A DNA stretch of 64,000 nt from Candidatus Contubernalis alkalaceticus (lineage in GTDB: Bacteria > Bacillota > Dethiobacteria > SKNC01): the NCBI RefSeq assembly GCF_022558445.1, contig NZ_CP054699.1, forward strand, positions 886,001 through 950,000. The letters are read 5' to 3'. The number at the start of each line of letters is the position of its first letter. Within the stretch, counting starts at the first letter, position 1. The notes beneath the pieces are model-generated. The model saw only the letters and a list, made by a program, of their open reading frames with translations, made no database searches and was not told the DNA's origin. Of this stretch, positions 34,161 to 44,550 are shown piece by piece. A program made the position numbers and the translations under genes.

Positions 34161-35615
34161 ATGGAATATCCAGGCATGAGAGAAATGAATTTTACAATGC
34201 TTGCTGATTTTTATGAATTTACTATGGCAAATGGATATCATGAACAGGGTTTAAACAGCCAAACAGGATATTTTGACATGTTTTTTCGGAAAAATCCCGA
34301 TAATGGGGCTTTTGCCATATTTGCAGGGACAGAACAGCTAATTGATTATTTGAAAAACCTTTCTTTTTCTTCCCAAGACATTGAATATTTAAGGGGAAAA
34401 AATTTTTCAGAAAGTTTTTTAAACTATTTAAAGGACTTTAAATTTTCTTGTGATGTGTGGGCAGTTCCAGAAGGTACTCCTGTTTTTCCTAATGAACCGT
34501 TGGTAATGGTAAGCGGACCCATTATTCAAGCGCAGCTCATTGAAACCATGCTTCTTCTTACTGTTAACCACCAGTCATTAATTGCTACTAAAGCGAATCG
34601 AATAACTAGAGCTGCACAGGGGATACCCGTTATTGAATTTGGTTCAAGAAGAGCGCAGGGTTATGCTGGAGCAGTTTTGGGAGCAAGAGCCTCTTATATA
34701 GGGGGTTGTATAGGGACGGCATGTACTCTTGTGGAAAAAGAATATGATATTCCTGTCTATGGAACTATGGCACACAGTTGGGTTCAGCTGTTTACTAATG
34801 AACTTGACGCTTTTAGAGCTTATGCCAGGACTTATCCGGCTAATTGTGTATTTCTTGTAGATACTTATAATGTTTTAAAGTCCGGGGTTCCAAATGCAAT
34901 AAGGGTTTTTAAAGAAGAAGTTGTTCCAAAGGGATTCAGGCCAAAAGGAATTAGAATTGATAGTGGAGATATTGCTTATCTTTCTAAAGAGGCACGTACT
35001 ATGCTTGATGAGGCAGGCTTTCAAGACTGTGCTATTATGGCTTCAAATTCTCTGGATGAAGAGGTTATTGGTGATCTCATATCCCGGGGAGCCAGGCTGG
35101 ATATATTGGGTGTAGGAGAAAATTTGATTACAGCAAAGTCGGATCCCGTATTTGGTGGTGTTTATAAATTAGTTGCGGTTGAAGACAAAAAGGGGAATAT
35201 TGTTCCAAAAATTAAATTAAGTGAAAATCAGGGAAAGATTATTACTCCTTGCCCTAAGCAGGTGTACAGGTTGTTTGATCGAAAAACAAATAAAGCGATT
35301 TTCGATGTAATAATTCTCAATACAGAAACAATAGATAACTCCAAATCATATCAATATTTTTCTACTAAAGACAATTGTATGAAAAAGATTTCTTCTGATT
35401 TCTATGTCAAGAAATTAGCCGTTAAAATATTAGAACAAGGAAAATGTATTTATAAAAGTCCCCATATCAATTCTATCAGGGATTACTGCCTGCAGCAGGT
35501 AGACAACCTCAGGGAAGAGCTTCTGGAACTGGAAAACCCTCAAAGTTACCATGTAAACCTGTCTCCCAGACTTTGGGCTGTAAAAAATGAACTAATCAAA
35601 TATTATTCTTTATAG
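34161..35615 (+). CDS. pncB: Nicotinate phosphoribosyltransferase
   Basis: A 484-residue NAPRTase that makes nicotinate mononucleotide from nicotinate and PRPP, for NAD salvage. Family motifs: LTADFYEFTMANGY-like start (LADFYEFTMANGY), EFGSRRAQG with the catalytic basic residues, GTMAHSWV with the autophosphorylated-type His, and LVDTYNVLKSG. I start at ATG 34161 since GAGGTG is 8 bp upstream; GTG 34155 would leave too little room. Single gene. Confidence 0.92.
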   Translation: MEYPGMREMNFTMLADFYEFTMANGYHEQGLNSQTGYFDMFFRKNPDNGAFAIFAGTEQLIDYLKNLSFSSQDIEYLRGKNFSESFLNYLKDFKFSCDVWAVPEGTPVFPNEPLVMVSGPIIQAQLIETMLLLTVNHQSLIATKANRITRAAQGIPVIEFGSRRAQGYAGAVLGARASYIGGCIGTACTLVEKEYDIPVYGTMAHSWVQLFTNELDAFRAYARTYPANCVFLVDTYNVLKSGVPNAIRVFKEEVVPKGFRPKGIRIDSGDIAYLSKEARTMLDEAGFQDCAIMASNSLDEEVIGDLISRGARLDILGVGENLITAKSDPVFGGVYKLVAVEDKKGNIVPKIKLSENQGKIITPCPKQVYRLFDRKTNKAIFDVIILNTETIDNSKSYQYFSTKDNCMKKISSDFYVKKLAVKILEQGKCIYKSPHINSIRDYCLQQVDNLREELLELENPQSYHVNLSPRLWAVKNELIKYYSL

Positions 35616-35729
35616 TCGCACTGCCAAGGGGACTTAGGTATTAGAAGGATTGAAAGCAAAGGCGTGCCAGAAAGCTGTTTCCTCGGCACCCTTGTATAAT
35701 TATAAGTAATATGTGAGGGGGTTTTTAGA

Positions 35730-36464
35730 TTGATAGAAATTAGTCAACTTTCAAAGAGTTATAACAGGGGTAAAATCAAAGCAGTAGATGATCTAAATAT
35801 AAAGGTTAATGCCGGAGAAATTTTTGGTTTTCTAGGTCCCAACGGGGCGGGGAAAACCACCACCATCAAGATGATGGTGGGATTACTAAAACCTGATAAG
35901 GGCACGATTAAAGTCAACGGATTTGATCTGGAAAGTGATCCACTGAAGGTGAAGGAGTCTATAAGCTTTGTCCCGGATAACCCAGAGGTGTATGAAAAGA
36001 TAACAGGGGTGGAGTATCTGAACTTTTTAGGGGATATATACCGGGTGCCGGGGGTGAAGAGAAAGGAAAGGGTTTCACATTTACTGGAGCTTTTTGGGTT
36101 GACCGGTGTGGTTAATGATTTAATCGGCAGTTACTCCCATGGAATGCGGCAGAAAATTGTGCTGATCGGGGCGCTGCTGCATGAGCCCCAGGTCTTCATT
36201 TTGGATGAGCCAATGGTGGGACTGGATCCAAAATCTTCCAACAACTTAAAAGTGCATATGAGGGAACACTGCAGCCGGGGGAATACTGTTTTCTTCTCTA
36301 CTCATGTGCTGGAGGTGGCTGAGAAGTTGTGTCACCGTATAGGAATAATACATCAGGGCAGGCTTATCGCCTGTGGGACTTTAGAGGAACTAAAGCAGCA
36401 GTCACAAAGCAGGGAATCACTGGAGAAAATCTTTTTGGAGTTGACAAGCGATGAACATGTTTAA
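35730..36464 (+). CDS. ABC transporter ATP-binding protein
   Basis: A 244-residue ATPase with GPNGAGKTT Walker A, a His in the signature loop (YSHGMRQKI), and FILDEPMVGLDP Walker B. TTG start with GTGAGGGGG at the right distance. It overlaps the next gene by 14 bp. A second exporter, distinct from that at 29626. Confidence 0.92.
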   Translation: MIEISQLSKSYNRGKIKAVDDLNIKVNAGEIFGFLGPNGAGKTTTIKMMVGLLKPDKGTIKVNGFDLESDPLKVKESISFVPDNPEVYEKITGVEYLNFLGDIYRVPGVKRKERVSHLLELFGLTGVVNDLIGSYSHGMRQKIVLIGALLHEPQVFILDEPMVGLDPKSSNNLKVHMREHCSRGNTVFFSTHVLEVAEKLCHRIGIIHQGRLIACGTLEELKQQSQSRESLEKIFLELTSDEHV

Positions 36465-38118
36465 ATTGATTAATATACAGTTAAAGGTTAACTTCGGTTT
36501 ATCGGCCATGAACTGGTATCGGCAGAAGGGTAAAAAGAAATTTTGGGGGGGCTTAGGAATAATATTTGTGGTAATCCTGGGTATAGCGCCGCTTTTTTAT
36601 CTGTATTTAAATGCTCTCCAAATGATGTATGAGGTTGCGGTACCGTTGGGTCAGACCCAGGTGGTGCTGACTTCAGGTCTGGTGGCTTCTAGTATATTGG
36701 TTTTATTTATGGGAATTTTTTATGTAATGTCTGCTTTTTATTTTTCCCGAGATCTTTCTTTTCTTATCCCGCTGCCTATTTTACCCCGGGATATATTGGC
36801 GGCAAAATTTTCTGTGGTGATGATTAATAACTATCTGACCATACTCCCGTTTCTGGGTCCGGCACTGTGGATTTACGGTGTTAATCAGAGATTGGGCCCT
36901 CTATATTGGCTGCTGGGGGTGCTGGTTTTTCTCCTGGTGCCGGTAATACCTTTGACCCTGGCGTCTTCTTTTATTTTGTTTTTAATGCGTGTTACCAACC
37001 TGGGCAGCAAGAAAGATTTACTGCGCGTGTTGGGGATGTTTGTTTTTATTTTTATTATCCTGATTTTCAATTACATGGTTAACCGCATTCCCGAAGGACA
37101 GGAGATGGAATATATTCAGCAATTATTCAGCGATCCTCAAGGGTTGGTAAACCAGACGGGGAGAATTTTCCCTCCAGCTATTTGGGCAACTTTAGCTTTG
37201 TCAGCCGGTGGTTCCCAGGCTCTGCTTAACCTGCTGGCTTTTATAGGGGTCAGTATTTTAGGCATAATCATCATGCTGTTTTTGGGTGATCGTTTATTTT
37301 ACCGGGGATTGATTGGAGGAGATGAAGTCCAGGGACGCAAAGAGATATCTGCTTCAGCCCTGGAGAAAAAAATATCCCGGGTCGGGTCCCCGATAATGGC
37401 TATTGCCTGGAGGGAGATTAAAATACTGTTTCGGACACCTATTTATATGTTTAACAGTGTGGCGATGCTGTTTATTTTACCGGTAATTATGCTGATTCCG
37501 GCATTCAGCGGAGGGTATTTCGAAGAATATTTAGAGATGATCCGAACTCTGGATATTCGGCTTTATTTAAATTTGGCGGCTGCAGCCTTTATAGGTACCA
37601 TGGCTTTATTTGCACCGGCATCCTCTAGTTCTTTTTCCCGGGAGGGCAGGCTCTTCTGGATTTCTCAGGTAATACCTATGGATCCCTTAGAACAGATTAA
37701 AGGAAAAGTGGTATATTCTTTGATGATTGCGCTCCTGGCGGCTCCGATTATCATTTTCGCTTCTATTGCATTCATTCAGTGGAGTATACTGGAATTGTTT
37801 GTGATTATAGGATTGGGGCTGGCGTTAAGCCTTCCAGCCATTACCATAAGCCTGCTCATCGACCTGTTAAGGCCTTACCTGGATTGGGATAATCCCCAGA
37901 AGGCCATTAAACAAAACATGAATGTGGTGCTTTCTATGGTAGCGGGAGCAGCAATATATCTTGGGATTTACCAGGTGGTTTATCTCAGCTTGAAGGCCGG
38001 AGTGCCGGATTATGGTATTTATTTAATCGTATTGGTGGTTTCCTTGATACTTGGTGTTGTTCCATATGGGATAATGGCTAAAATTGCCACAACCCGGTAC
38101 CGGGATATAAGTGTTTAA
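36451..38118 (+). CDS. Large ABC exporter permease
   Basis: A 555-residue membrane protein with about 12 hydrophobic segments in two similar halves, the pattern of the YthQ/'putative ABC exporter' group. The loop FSRDLSFLIPLPILPRDILAAKF (read as two parts, FSRDLSFLIPLP and ILPRDILAAKF) in half 1 and FSREGRLFWISQVIPMDP in half 2 are equivalent cytosolic coupling segments. It completes the transporter with the ATPase at 35730. Substrate unknown. Confidence 0.85.
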   Translation: MNMFKLINIQLKVNFGLSAMNWYRQKGKKKFWGGLGIIFVVILGIAPLFYLYLNALQMMYEVAVPLGQTQVVLTSGLVASSILVLFMGIFYVMSAFYFSRDLSFLIPLPILPRDILAAKFSVVMINNYLTILPFLGPALWIYGVNQRLGPLYWLLGVLVFLLVPVIPLTLASSFILFLMRVTNLGSKKDLLRVLGMFVFIFIILIFNYMVNRIPEGQEMEYIQQLFSDPQGLVNQTGRIFPPAIWATLALSAGGSQALLNLLAFIGVSILGIIIMLFLGDRLFYRGLIGGDEVQGRKEISASALEKKISRVGSPIMAIAWREIKILFRTPIYMFNSVAMLFILPVIMLIPAFSGGYFEEYLEMIRTLDIRLYLNLAAAAFIGTMALFAPASSSSFSREGRLFWISQVIPMDPLEQIKGKVVYSLMIALLAAPIIIFASIAFIQWSILELFVIIGLGLALSLPAITISLLIDLLRPYLDWDNPQKAIKQNMNVVLSMVAGAAIYLGIYQVVYLSLKAGVPDYGIYLIVLVVSLILGVVPYGIMAKIATTRYRDISV

Positions 38119-38138
38119 TTAATTAATGCCAAGAGATA

Positions 38139-38177
38139 GGGGACGGTTCTTGTGACAATGTGTCCTCGGGTTGTCAA
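38139..38177 (+). repeat. Fragment of the GGGGACGGTTCTTGTGACAA-type repeat
   Basis: A single arm resembling the 40-bp terminal inverted repeats of the element at 57296-57573 (shared core CGGTTCTT, then TGACAA, plus a nearby TTGTCAA). It has no opposite arm nearby and looks like a solo remnant. Confidence 0.6.
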
Positions 38178-38381
38178 AGTATTTAATGGTTTTTGTTTTG
38201 AAAATAAAATTATGAATAGAAAAAAATGAAAAAAAGGGATAAAATATATAAGTATACTCCGGTATTTCTGTCATATTAGCGTGCGGTTAGAAGCTTGCCA
38301 TTTTAATGGGGAGTAGTTCATGAATGAAATTATTATCTTTTGTATTATTAATAATTATTATATAAGGAGAGGTTCAAAAAA

Positions 38382-38681
38382 ATGTCTCAATTGAAAGAAA
38401 ATCCCAAGGGAAACCGTATAATTGTCAGCATCATGGGCCCGGACCGTGTGGGAATCATCAGCGGTGTAACCGGAGTGCTGTCTGATAACAGTATTAATAT
38501 TCTAGATATCAGCCAAACCACGCTGCAGGAATTTCTGGTTATGGTCCTGGTAGCCGATATGGAAAAGAGCAAGGTGGACCTGGCCACTTTAAAGGAGCTT
38601 CTAAATGCTAAAGCCAAAGTGATTGGAGTCCGCATTGATGCTCAGCATGAAGATGTGTTTAACTTTATGCATCGGATTTAA
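38382..38681 (+). CDS. ACT-domain protein (UPF0237)
   Basis: A 99-residue protein made of one ACT domain (IIVSIMGPDRVGIISGVTGVL), the UPF0237 family. ACT domains bind amino acids or similar ligands. It is followed 168 bp later by the PFL gene; the two are commonly paired, so it probably regulates or assists that protein. AAGGAGAGG before ATG. Confidence 0.9.
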   Translation: MSQLKENPKGNRIIVSIMGPDRVGIISGVTGVLSDNSINILDISQTTLQEFLVMVLVADMEKSKVDLATLKELLNAKAKVIGVRIDAQHEDVFNFMHRI

Positions 38682-38849
38682 CCTGCAGCTGCCGGCTGTT
38701 TACTTTGATAAGCTCGTATTATTAGGGAAACTCGATGAAATTTTCAAGGGTTCATAGAACTATTTAAGCTTTTTACAGCGGTTTTATGATATTACTGGGA
38801 AGTTTGCTATTTATACAGAATTGTACTTAAATAGAGGAGTGGAGACAAT

Positions 38850-40208
38850 ATGCTTACTATACAGGAAATAATGGAAACCATAAAAATGGTGCAGGAGGAA
38901 AACCTGGATATCAGGACCGTTACCATGGGGATCAGCCTTAGAGACTGCAGCCATCCTAATTCCAAAACTGCCTGTACAAAAATTTATGATAAAATCACCC
39001 GCCTGGCGGAAAACCTGGTAAAAACCGGGGAGGATATAGCCCGGGAATTTGGGATTCCCATTGTCAATAAACGGATTTCCGTAACCCCCATATCTATGGT
39101 GGCGGAATCCAGCAGAGTCTCCAGCTACCTTCCCTTTGCAGAGGCCATGGACCGGGCTGCCCGGAACGTGGGGGTAAATTATATTGGAGGTTTTTCTGCT
39201 TTGGTTCACAAAGGATTCACCAATGGTGACCGGGTTTTAATTGACTCTATTGCCCAGGCCCTTTCCAGCACCGAAACTGTCTGTTCTTCGGTGAATGTGG
39301 CCACTACCAAGGCCGGAATTAACATGGATGCCGTATACACCATGGGTAAGGTGATTAAGGAGACGGCCCGGCTCACCGAAGAGCGGGATGGATTGGGCTG
39401 TGCCAAGCTGGTGGTCTTTGCCAATGTTCCTGAGGACAACCCTTTCATGGCCGGGGCCTTTCACGGGGTGGGGGAACCGGAGTGTGTAATTAACGTGGGG
39501 GTAAGCGGCCCCGGGGTGGTCAAGAGCGCCGTGGAACGGGTAAAGGGTGCAGAATTCGGCATTCTGGCGGAAACCATCAAAAAGACGGCTTTTAAAGTGA
39601 CCCGCATGGGGGAACTGGTGGGGCGCACCGCTGCGGAGCGGTTGGGGGTACCCTTTGGAATCGTGGACCTATCCCTGGCGCCCACCCCGGCGGTGGGGGA
39701 CAGCGTGGCGGATATTCTGGAGGCCATGGGTTTGGAGCGCTGCGGTACCCACGGTACCATCGCCGCTCTGGCCTTGTTAAACGATGCAGTGAAGAAGGGC
39801 GGAGCCATGGCTTCCTCCTACGTAGGGGGCCTTTCCGGGGCTTTTATCCCGGTCAGCGAGGACTCCGGTATGATCCGGGCGGTGGTAGATGGCGCTCTGA
39901 CCATGGATAAACTGGAGGCCATGACCTGCGTATGTTCCGTGGGCCTGGACATGATTGCTGTCCCCGGGGATACTTCTGCGGAGACAATAGCAGCTATCAT
40001 TGCTGATGAAATGGCCATTGGAGTTATCAACCAAAAAACTACGGCGGTGCGCATCATCCCGGCGCCGGGCAAAGAGGTAGGGGATTTTGTGGAGTACGGG
40101 GGCCTTCTGGGAAGAGCACCGGTCATGGCGGTAACCCCCTTTCCTTCTGATGAATTTGTGAAACGGGGGGGAAGGATACCGGCACCAATTCATAGTTTAA
40201 GCAATTAA
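38850..40208 (+). CDS. PFL family (UPF0210/DUF711) protein
   Basis: A 452-residue protein of the DUF711/UPF0210 family, structurally related to pyruvate formate-lyase-type barrels but without a glycyl-radical motif. Conserved stretches: [40 protein letters not shown]. Function unknown. The G+C content, about 55-60% through the middle, is noticeably higher than in neighbouring genes. GAGGAG before ATG. Confidence 0.9.
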   Translation: MLTIQEIMETIKMVQEENLDIRTVTMGISLRDCSHPNSKTACTKIYDKITRLAENLVKTGEDIAREFGIPIVNKRISVTPISMVAESSRVSSYLPFAEAMDRAARNVGVNYIGGFSALVHKGFTNGDRVLIDSIAQALSSTETVCSSVNVATTKAGINMDAVYTMGKVIKETARLTEERDGLGCAKLVVFANVPEDNPFMAGAFHGVGEPECVINVGVSGPGVVKSAVERVKGAEFGILAETIKKTAFKVTRMGELVGRTAAERLGVPFGIVDLSLAPTPAVGDSVADILEAMGLERCGTHGTIAALALLNDAVKKGGAMASSYVGGLSGAFIPVSEDSGMIRAVVDGALTMDKLEAMTCVCSVGLDMIAVPGDTSAETIAAIIADEMAIGVINQKTTAVRIIPAPGKEVGDFVEYGGLLGRAPVMAVTPFPSDEFVKRGGRIPAPIHSLSN

Positions 40209-40281
40209 TAAATGGAGTAAGCTAATATCTGTTAGCACATAAAGGCAAAGAAGAATAAAAACCTTATAACACATTTGAGAA

Positions 40282-40313
40282 AACGTCCGATAACTCGGGC
40301 GTTTATTTGTTTT
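40282..40313 (+). terminator. Terminator after the ACT/PFL pair
   Basis: AACGTCCGA pairs with TCGGGCGTT (one G-U) around TAAC, followed by TATTTGTTTT. Confidence 0.75.
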
Positions 40314-40489
40314 GGTTTGCTCCGTTGGACCCGGCTTGGCGTTAAAAGAAATAGTACATTTCGAAAGAAAGTTTAGAATAGCTTTTCTTAGTTTAGTTAT
40401 ACTAGTATAATAAGTAAATTTTTATATGATTTCATTTAACCTTCATATTTAAAAATATCAGTATTTGTTGTCAGGAGGAAGCAGAGAGC

Positions 40490-42163
40490 GTGAAATTTAT
40501 TAAGCAGCTGAGCCGTTTGTTTCCCCGAAAAAAACAGGATAGTTCAAAAAAGAGTAAAGATAGGAAAACAGACAAGGGCTCACGCATGGACAGGTTGGAC
40601 ATCTCTCAGCTCAGGGACCTGACTGTAAAAGAGAAATTAAAAACAAAGCTTCAGGATAACCTTTCCCTGGTGCAGCAGTATCAAGGTAACAGTTTGGGCC
40701 TTAAAATAAGGGAAATCAGAATCGGCCCTGATAATATTAAGGCGGCAGTCATATTTATTGACGGCATGGTGGACAGTGTATCGGTAGACGAGTTATTGAG
40801 TTCAGTTTTTATCAGCAGCATGAAGTCAAAGGAACTGCCGCCCCTTGGAGACCCGTTCTTGAAGTACCTGCAGGAGAAGGTCATACCTTCTACCATGGTG
40901 GAAGAAGTTACTGAACTGAATGAATTCTTTGACAGGGTTTTAATCGGGGATACCGCCCTGGTCATTGACGGCCTGGACACGGCCCTGGTGGCAGAGACCA
41001 AGGGCTGGAAAACCCGGGCTATTGACGAGTCCGATGCGGAGATAAGCATCCGTGGCCCCCGGGAAGCCTTTGTTGAGAGCATCAATGACAATCTTTCACT
41101 GCTTCGCCGGCGCATCCGGGTGCCCCAGCTGTGGGTAGAAAAATTCACCGTAGGCAGCCTGACCCGGACCCAGGTAGCCTTGGTGTACATAAAGGGGCTG
41201 GCAGGGGAAGAGATTTTAAAAGAATTGCGCAGCCGTATAGAAAAGGTTGACACCGACTCAATTTTGGACAGCGGCCAGTTGGAAGAATTCATAGAGGATA
41301 CTCCCTTTACATTGTTTCCCCTTACTCTCCGTACCGAGCGGCCGGACCGGATTTCAGCGGCGCTGCTGGAGGGGCAAGCAGCCATAATTGTCGACGGCAC
41401 TCCCTTTGCGCTGACAGTACCTATTACATTGTTTACCCACCTGCAGGCCCCCGAAGACCATTTTGAAAGGGTTCCCGTGGGTTCTTTTATCCGGGTGCTC
41501 CGTTTTGCCGCCATAGTACTTGCCCTTTTCCTTCCGGGAGTTTATGTTGCCGTGGTAAATTTTCACCATGAACTGATTCCCACGGACCTTTTTTTGAGAA
41601 TCGCCTCTAACCGGGAGGGGATTCCCTTTCCCATAGTGGTGGAAATGCTTATCATGGAGACTGTTTTCGAACTTCTCCGGGAATCAGGGGTAAGGCTGCC
41701 GGCGGCCATCGGTCCCGCCGTCAGCATCGTGGGAGCCTTGGTTTTGGGGGATGCCGCCATCCGGGCCGGTATCGTTTCCCCCCCGGTGGTAGTTGTGGTG
41801 GCCCTGACGGCTATTGCCTCCTTTGCGGTGCCCAACTTTGCCCTGGGGCTTGCCATAAGAATCCTCCGCTTCGGTTTCATTTTAATTGGAAGCGTTTTTG
41901 GCTTATTCGGGATCCAGTTTGGTTTTTTACTGTTAATTGTCCACCTGTGCTCCCTTCGCTCCTTCGGCATCCCTTACATGAGTCCCTTAGCGCCTCTGAT
42001 TCCCAGGGACCTGAAAGATTTCATGTTTCGAATTTGGCAGTGGGGCTTTGTTTACCGGCCCAAGCTGACGGGTTTTAGAGAGCCTATCAGGAAGAGCCCC
42101 AGGCAGGCCCGCAGTTTTTTTAAGTTATTTCCCCATAGAGAGGAAGGTCAGGATGAGGATTGA
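40490..42163 (+). CDS. gerA: Spore germinant receptor subunit A
   Basis: A 557-residue GerA/SpaF-type protein. A long hydrophilic N-terminal domain (1-330) with the DNLSLV repeats of the family is followed by about five membrane segments (about 335-500). It belongs to the inner-membrane receptor that senses germinants in spores. GTG start with AGGAGGAAG. It overlaps gerB by 11 bp; the trio should be expressed in the forespore by sigma-G, though I could not fix the promoter. Symbols denote the family, not the exact orthologue. Confidence 0.92.
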   Translation: MKFIKQLSRLFPRKKQDSSKKSKDRKTDKGSRMDRLDISQLRDLTVKEKLKTKLQDNLSLVQQYQGNSLGLKIREIRIGPDNIKAAVIFIDGMVDSVSVDELLSSVFISSMKSKELPPLGDPFLKYLQEKVIPSTMVEEVTELNEFFDRVLIGDTALVIDGLDTALVAETKGWKTRAIDESDAEISIRGPREAFVESINDNLSLLRRRIRVPQLWVEKFTVGSLTRTQVALVYIKGLAGEEILKELRSRIEKVDTDSILDSGQLEEFIEDTPFTLFPLTLRTERPDRISAALLEGQAAIIVDGTPFALTVPITLFTHLQAPEDHFERVPVGSFIRVLRFAAIVLALFLPGVYVAVVNFHHELIPTDLFLRIASNREGIPFPIVVEMLIMETVFELLRESGVRLPAAIGPAVSIVGALVLGDAAIRAGIVSPPVVVVVALTAIASFAVPNFALGLAIRILRFGFILIGSVFGLFGIQFGFLLLIVHLCSLRSFGIPYMSPLAPLIPRDLKDFMFRIWQWGFVYRPKLTGFREPIRKSPRQARSFFKLFPHREEGQDED

Positions 42164-43274
42164 AAAAATATCCAACCGGCAGTTCATGTTTATAGTATTT
42201 ATGATGCGGGCTACGGTGGTAATTGCTACCCTGCCGGTCCTTACCTCATCCGATGCCGGGCAGGACGCCTGGGCATCGGCCCTGCTGGTATTGGTGGGCA
42301 CTTCACTCCTGGTAATGTTGATTGCGGGCCTGGGGGTCCGCTTTCCGCACTTAAGCGTGGTGGAAATCAGCCAGACCCTGCTGGGGCGTTCCCTGGGGGC
42401 CCTGGTATCCCTGGTGCCCCTCTGGGCTTTTCTGCACCTGGCTGCTATTGAAGTGCGGGTTTATTCGGAAATGATTATAGTAAATTTCCTTCCGGATACC
42501 CCCATCGTTTTTTTGACGGCGGTCATGATTTTGGTGGCGGTGGCGGCAGCATTTTCAGGGGTAGAAGTGATAGGGCGCATGGCGGATTTTGTATTTCCCA
42601 TATTCGTTATAATGCTGACCTTGAGCGTGACTACACTGTTTTTCGCGGCAGAATTTACAAATTTACAGCCGGTACTGAGCCGGGGCTTTGCCCCGGTTCT
42701 TATCGGGAGTATCGTCCCTACTGCCGTGGCGTCTGAACTGCTGGTCATTGGAATGCTTATCCCCCACTTGAACAGCCCTGAAAAAGCGGTGTCCAGCGCT
42801 TTATGGGGAGTGTTGGGAGCCTCCCTGGTTTTAATCGTGATTTCAAGTATGGTGGTAGCTACACTGGGCCCCGACCAGAGCATGCGGGCGGTCTTTCCTT
42901 TAATTAAAGCCATAAGGTCGGTGCGTATCAGTGAGTTTTTGGAAAGGGCGGAGATTCTGGTGGTTTTCAGCTGGGGATTTGGAATTTTTGTAGCTTTGTC
43001 CACCTTTGTTTACTCCGGGGCCCGGGGTTTGTCCACCCTTTTTAAAATCAGTGATTACCGGCATATCCTTCTGCCCATGAGTGTTTTTTGGATAGTGCTT
43101 TCCATTCACGACTTTGAGAATGTCTTCCAAATTCGCTCCCTGTTTGCCCCAGAAATTATGGGCCCCTATGGTCTTCTTATGATACTTATCCCATATTCAC
43201 TGCTCTGGTCGGGATATTTAATTCATAAAATCGCCGGTAAAAATCCGCAGGATGCCCGGGAGGGAGAGCGATGA
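42153..43274 (+). CDS. gerB: Spore germinant receptor subunit B (permease-like)
   Basis: A 373-residue GerB of the APC superfamily, with ten membrane segments and the opening KISNRQFMFIVFMMRATVV. It is the likely germinant-binding subunit. Overlaps its neighbours by 11 and 4 bp, indicating translational coupling. Confidence 0.92.
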   Translation: MRIEKISNRQFMFIVFMMRATVVIATLPVLTSSDAGQDAWASALLVLVGTSLLVMLIAGLGVRFPHLSVVEISQTLLGRSLGALVSLVPLWAFLHLAAIEVRVYSEMIIVNFLPDTPIVFLTAVMILVAVAAAFSGVEVIGRMADFVFPIFVIMLTLSVTTLFFAAEFTNLQPVLSRGFAPVLIGSIVPTAVASELLVIGMLIPHLNSPEKAVSSALWGVLGASLVLIVISSMVVATLGPDQSMRAVFPLIKAIRSVRISEFLERAEILVVFSWGFGIFVALSTFVYSGARGLSTLFKISDYRHILLPMSVFWIVLSIHDFENVFQIRSLFAPEIMGPYGLLMILIPYSLLWSGYLIHKIAGKNPQDAREGER

Positions 43275-44458
43275 AAAGAAAATATGCCGTTATAATTCTG
43301 ATTCTTAGTATGCTTTTTAACTCCGGATGCTGGAACCGGGTGGAACCGGAGGAGATTGCTTTAATCATGATGGTTGGCTTTGAGCAGGATGAAGAGGGAG
43401 ACGGTTTAAAAATATTTGTACAGTCAGCCAATCCCCCGAAGGTGGGGTCGTCAGAGGAAGGGGGTAGTGGTTCACAGGGTGAGTCCACCTGGACAGCATC
43501 TGCCACCGGCCGCACTGTCTCTGAAGCCTTAAATAACCTGGCTAAGAAATCCACCCGCTTAATAGACCTTTCTCACATGGGGATAGTGCTGTTTTCTGAG
43601 GATCTGGCCCGGGAGGGGATAGCGCCTTTGATGGATTTTTTTGACCGGGAAAGGCAGAGCCGTTTGATTACACAGCCCATGGTGGTGCAGGGAGACCTGC
43701 AAAGGGTCATGGAAGCCGATTTTGTTACGGAAGAGACCGCAGCTTCGGCTTTGACCCGCCTGCATGTTGTGGCCAGGGAAGAACTGGCGGTTTCACTGGA
43801 GATTCCCTTCAGGGTGATTTTAAGCCGGTTAAGTCAGCCGGGATGGGAGATAGTGGTGCCCAGGCTCAGAGAGGTGGAGCCGCAGGATGGGGAACCGCCT
43901 CCGGAAACACCCATGGAAATTGACGGACTGGCAGTTTTCAAAAAAGACCGTATGATGGGGTGGTTAAACAGTGCGGAAACCCGGGGGTATAACTGGATTG
44001 TAGGTAGAATAACCAGGCCCATATATGTTTTTGAAAGCCCCACCGGGCAGGGGGAGGAGATTTCGGTGCAGATTCACCAATCTTCTACCCGGCTGGAAGC
44101 GGTGACCCGGGGAGAGGAAATGGCAGTTGTAGTAAATGCTGTGGTGGAGGGACGCATTGAGGAAACCACTTCTGATAAGGAATTTTTATCTGCCCAATCA
44201 GAACTGATTGATTCCATGAACCGCCGCCTGGCCCAGGCGGTGCGCAACGATATCCAGGCAGCCCTGAAAAAGTCCCAGAAGGAATTTGAATCGGATATTT
44301 TCGGTTTCGGCAACCTCATCTACCGTACCCGCTTTCAAGAGTGGGAGAAGCTGGAGGATCGCTGGGATGAGATTTTCCCTGATCTCCAGGTGGAGGTATA
44401 TGTAGAGGCAGATGTGCGCCGCTCGGGCCTGGTGAAGGACCCGTTGATTATACGGTAG
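43271..44458 (+). CDS. gerC: Spore germinant receptor subunit C (lipoprotein)
   Basis: A 395-residue Ger(x)C protein. Signal with lipobox NSGC gives a diacylglyceryl anchor; the mature part starts CWNRVEPEEIALIMMVGFE, the usual entry of the family, and ends with the GerC C-terminal domain. Overlaps gerB by 4 bp. It faces the outer side of the spore inner membrane. Confidence 0.93.
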   Translation: MKRKYAVIILILSMLFNSGCWNRVEPEEIALIMMVGFEQDEEGDGLKIFVQSANPPKVGSSEEGGSGSQGESTWTASATGRTVSEALNNLAKKSTRLIDLSHMGIVLFSEDLAREGIAPLMDFFDRERQSRLITQPMVVQGDLQRVMEADFVTEETAASALTRLHVVAREELAVSLEIPFRVILSRLSQPGWEIVVPRLREVEPQDGEPPPETPMEIDGLAVFKKDRMMGWLNSAETRGYNWIVGRITRPIYVFESPTGQGEEISVQIHQSSTRLEAVTRGEEMAVVVNAVVEGRIEETTSDKEFLSAQSELIDSMNRRLAQAVRNDIQAALKKSQKEFESDIFGFGNLIYRTRFQEWEKLEDRWDEIFPDLQVEVYVEADVRRSGLVKDPLIIR

Positions 44459-44550
44459 AAGGGGGTAAGGAGGGTTCGTTTGAATAAAATAAAATACTGT
44501 GAATCAGGAGTATTTTAAGAAAAATTAAGATTTAGTGGGAGGAAATTTAA

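Noticed and set aside
35664-35689. GTGCC/GGCAC hairpin before the second ABC operon
   Set aside because: Short, interrupted stem without a T-run or known motif; not distinguishable from background.
38321-38400. 24-codon frame before the ACT-domain gene
   Set aside because: It overlaps the ribosome-binding site and start of the real gene and is mostly Ile/Asn from A+T-rich DNA; a leader peptide cannot be argued.
44476-44520. 12-codon frame (TTG start) after gerC with AAGGAGGG upstream
   Set aside because: The ribosome-binding site is good but the peptide (MNKIKYCESGVF) is too short to support without further evidence.
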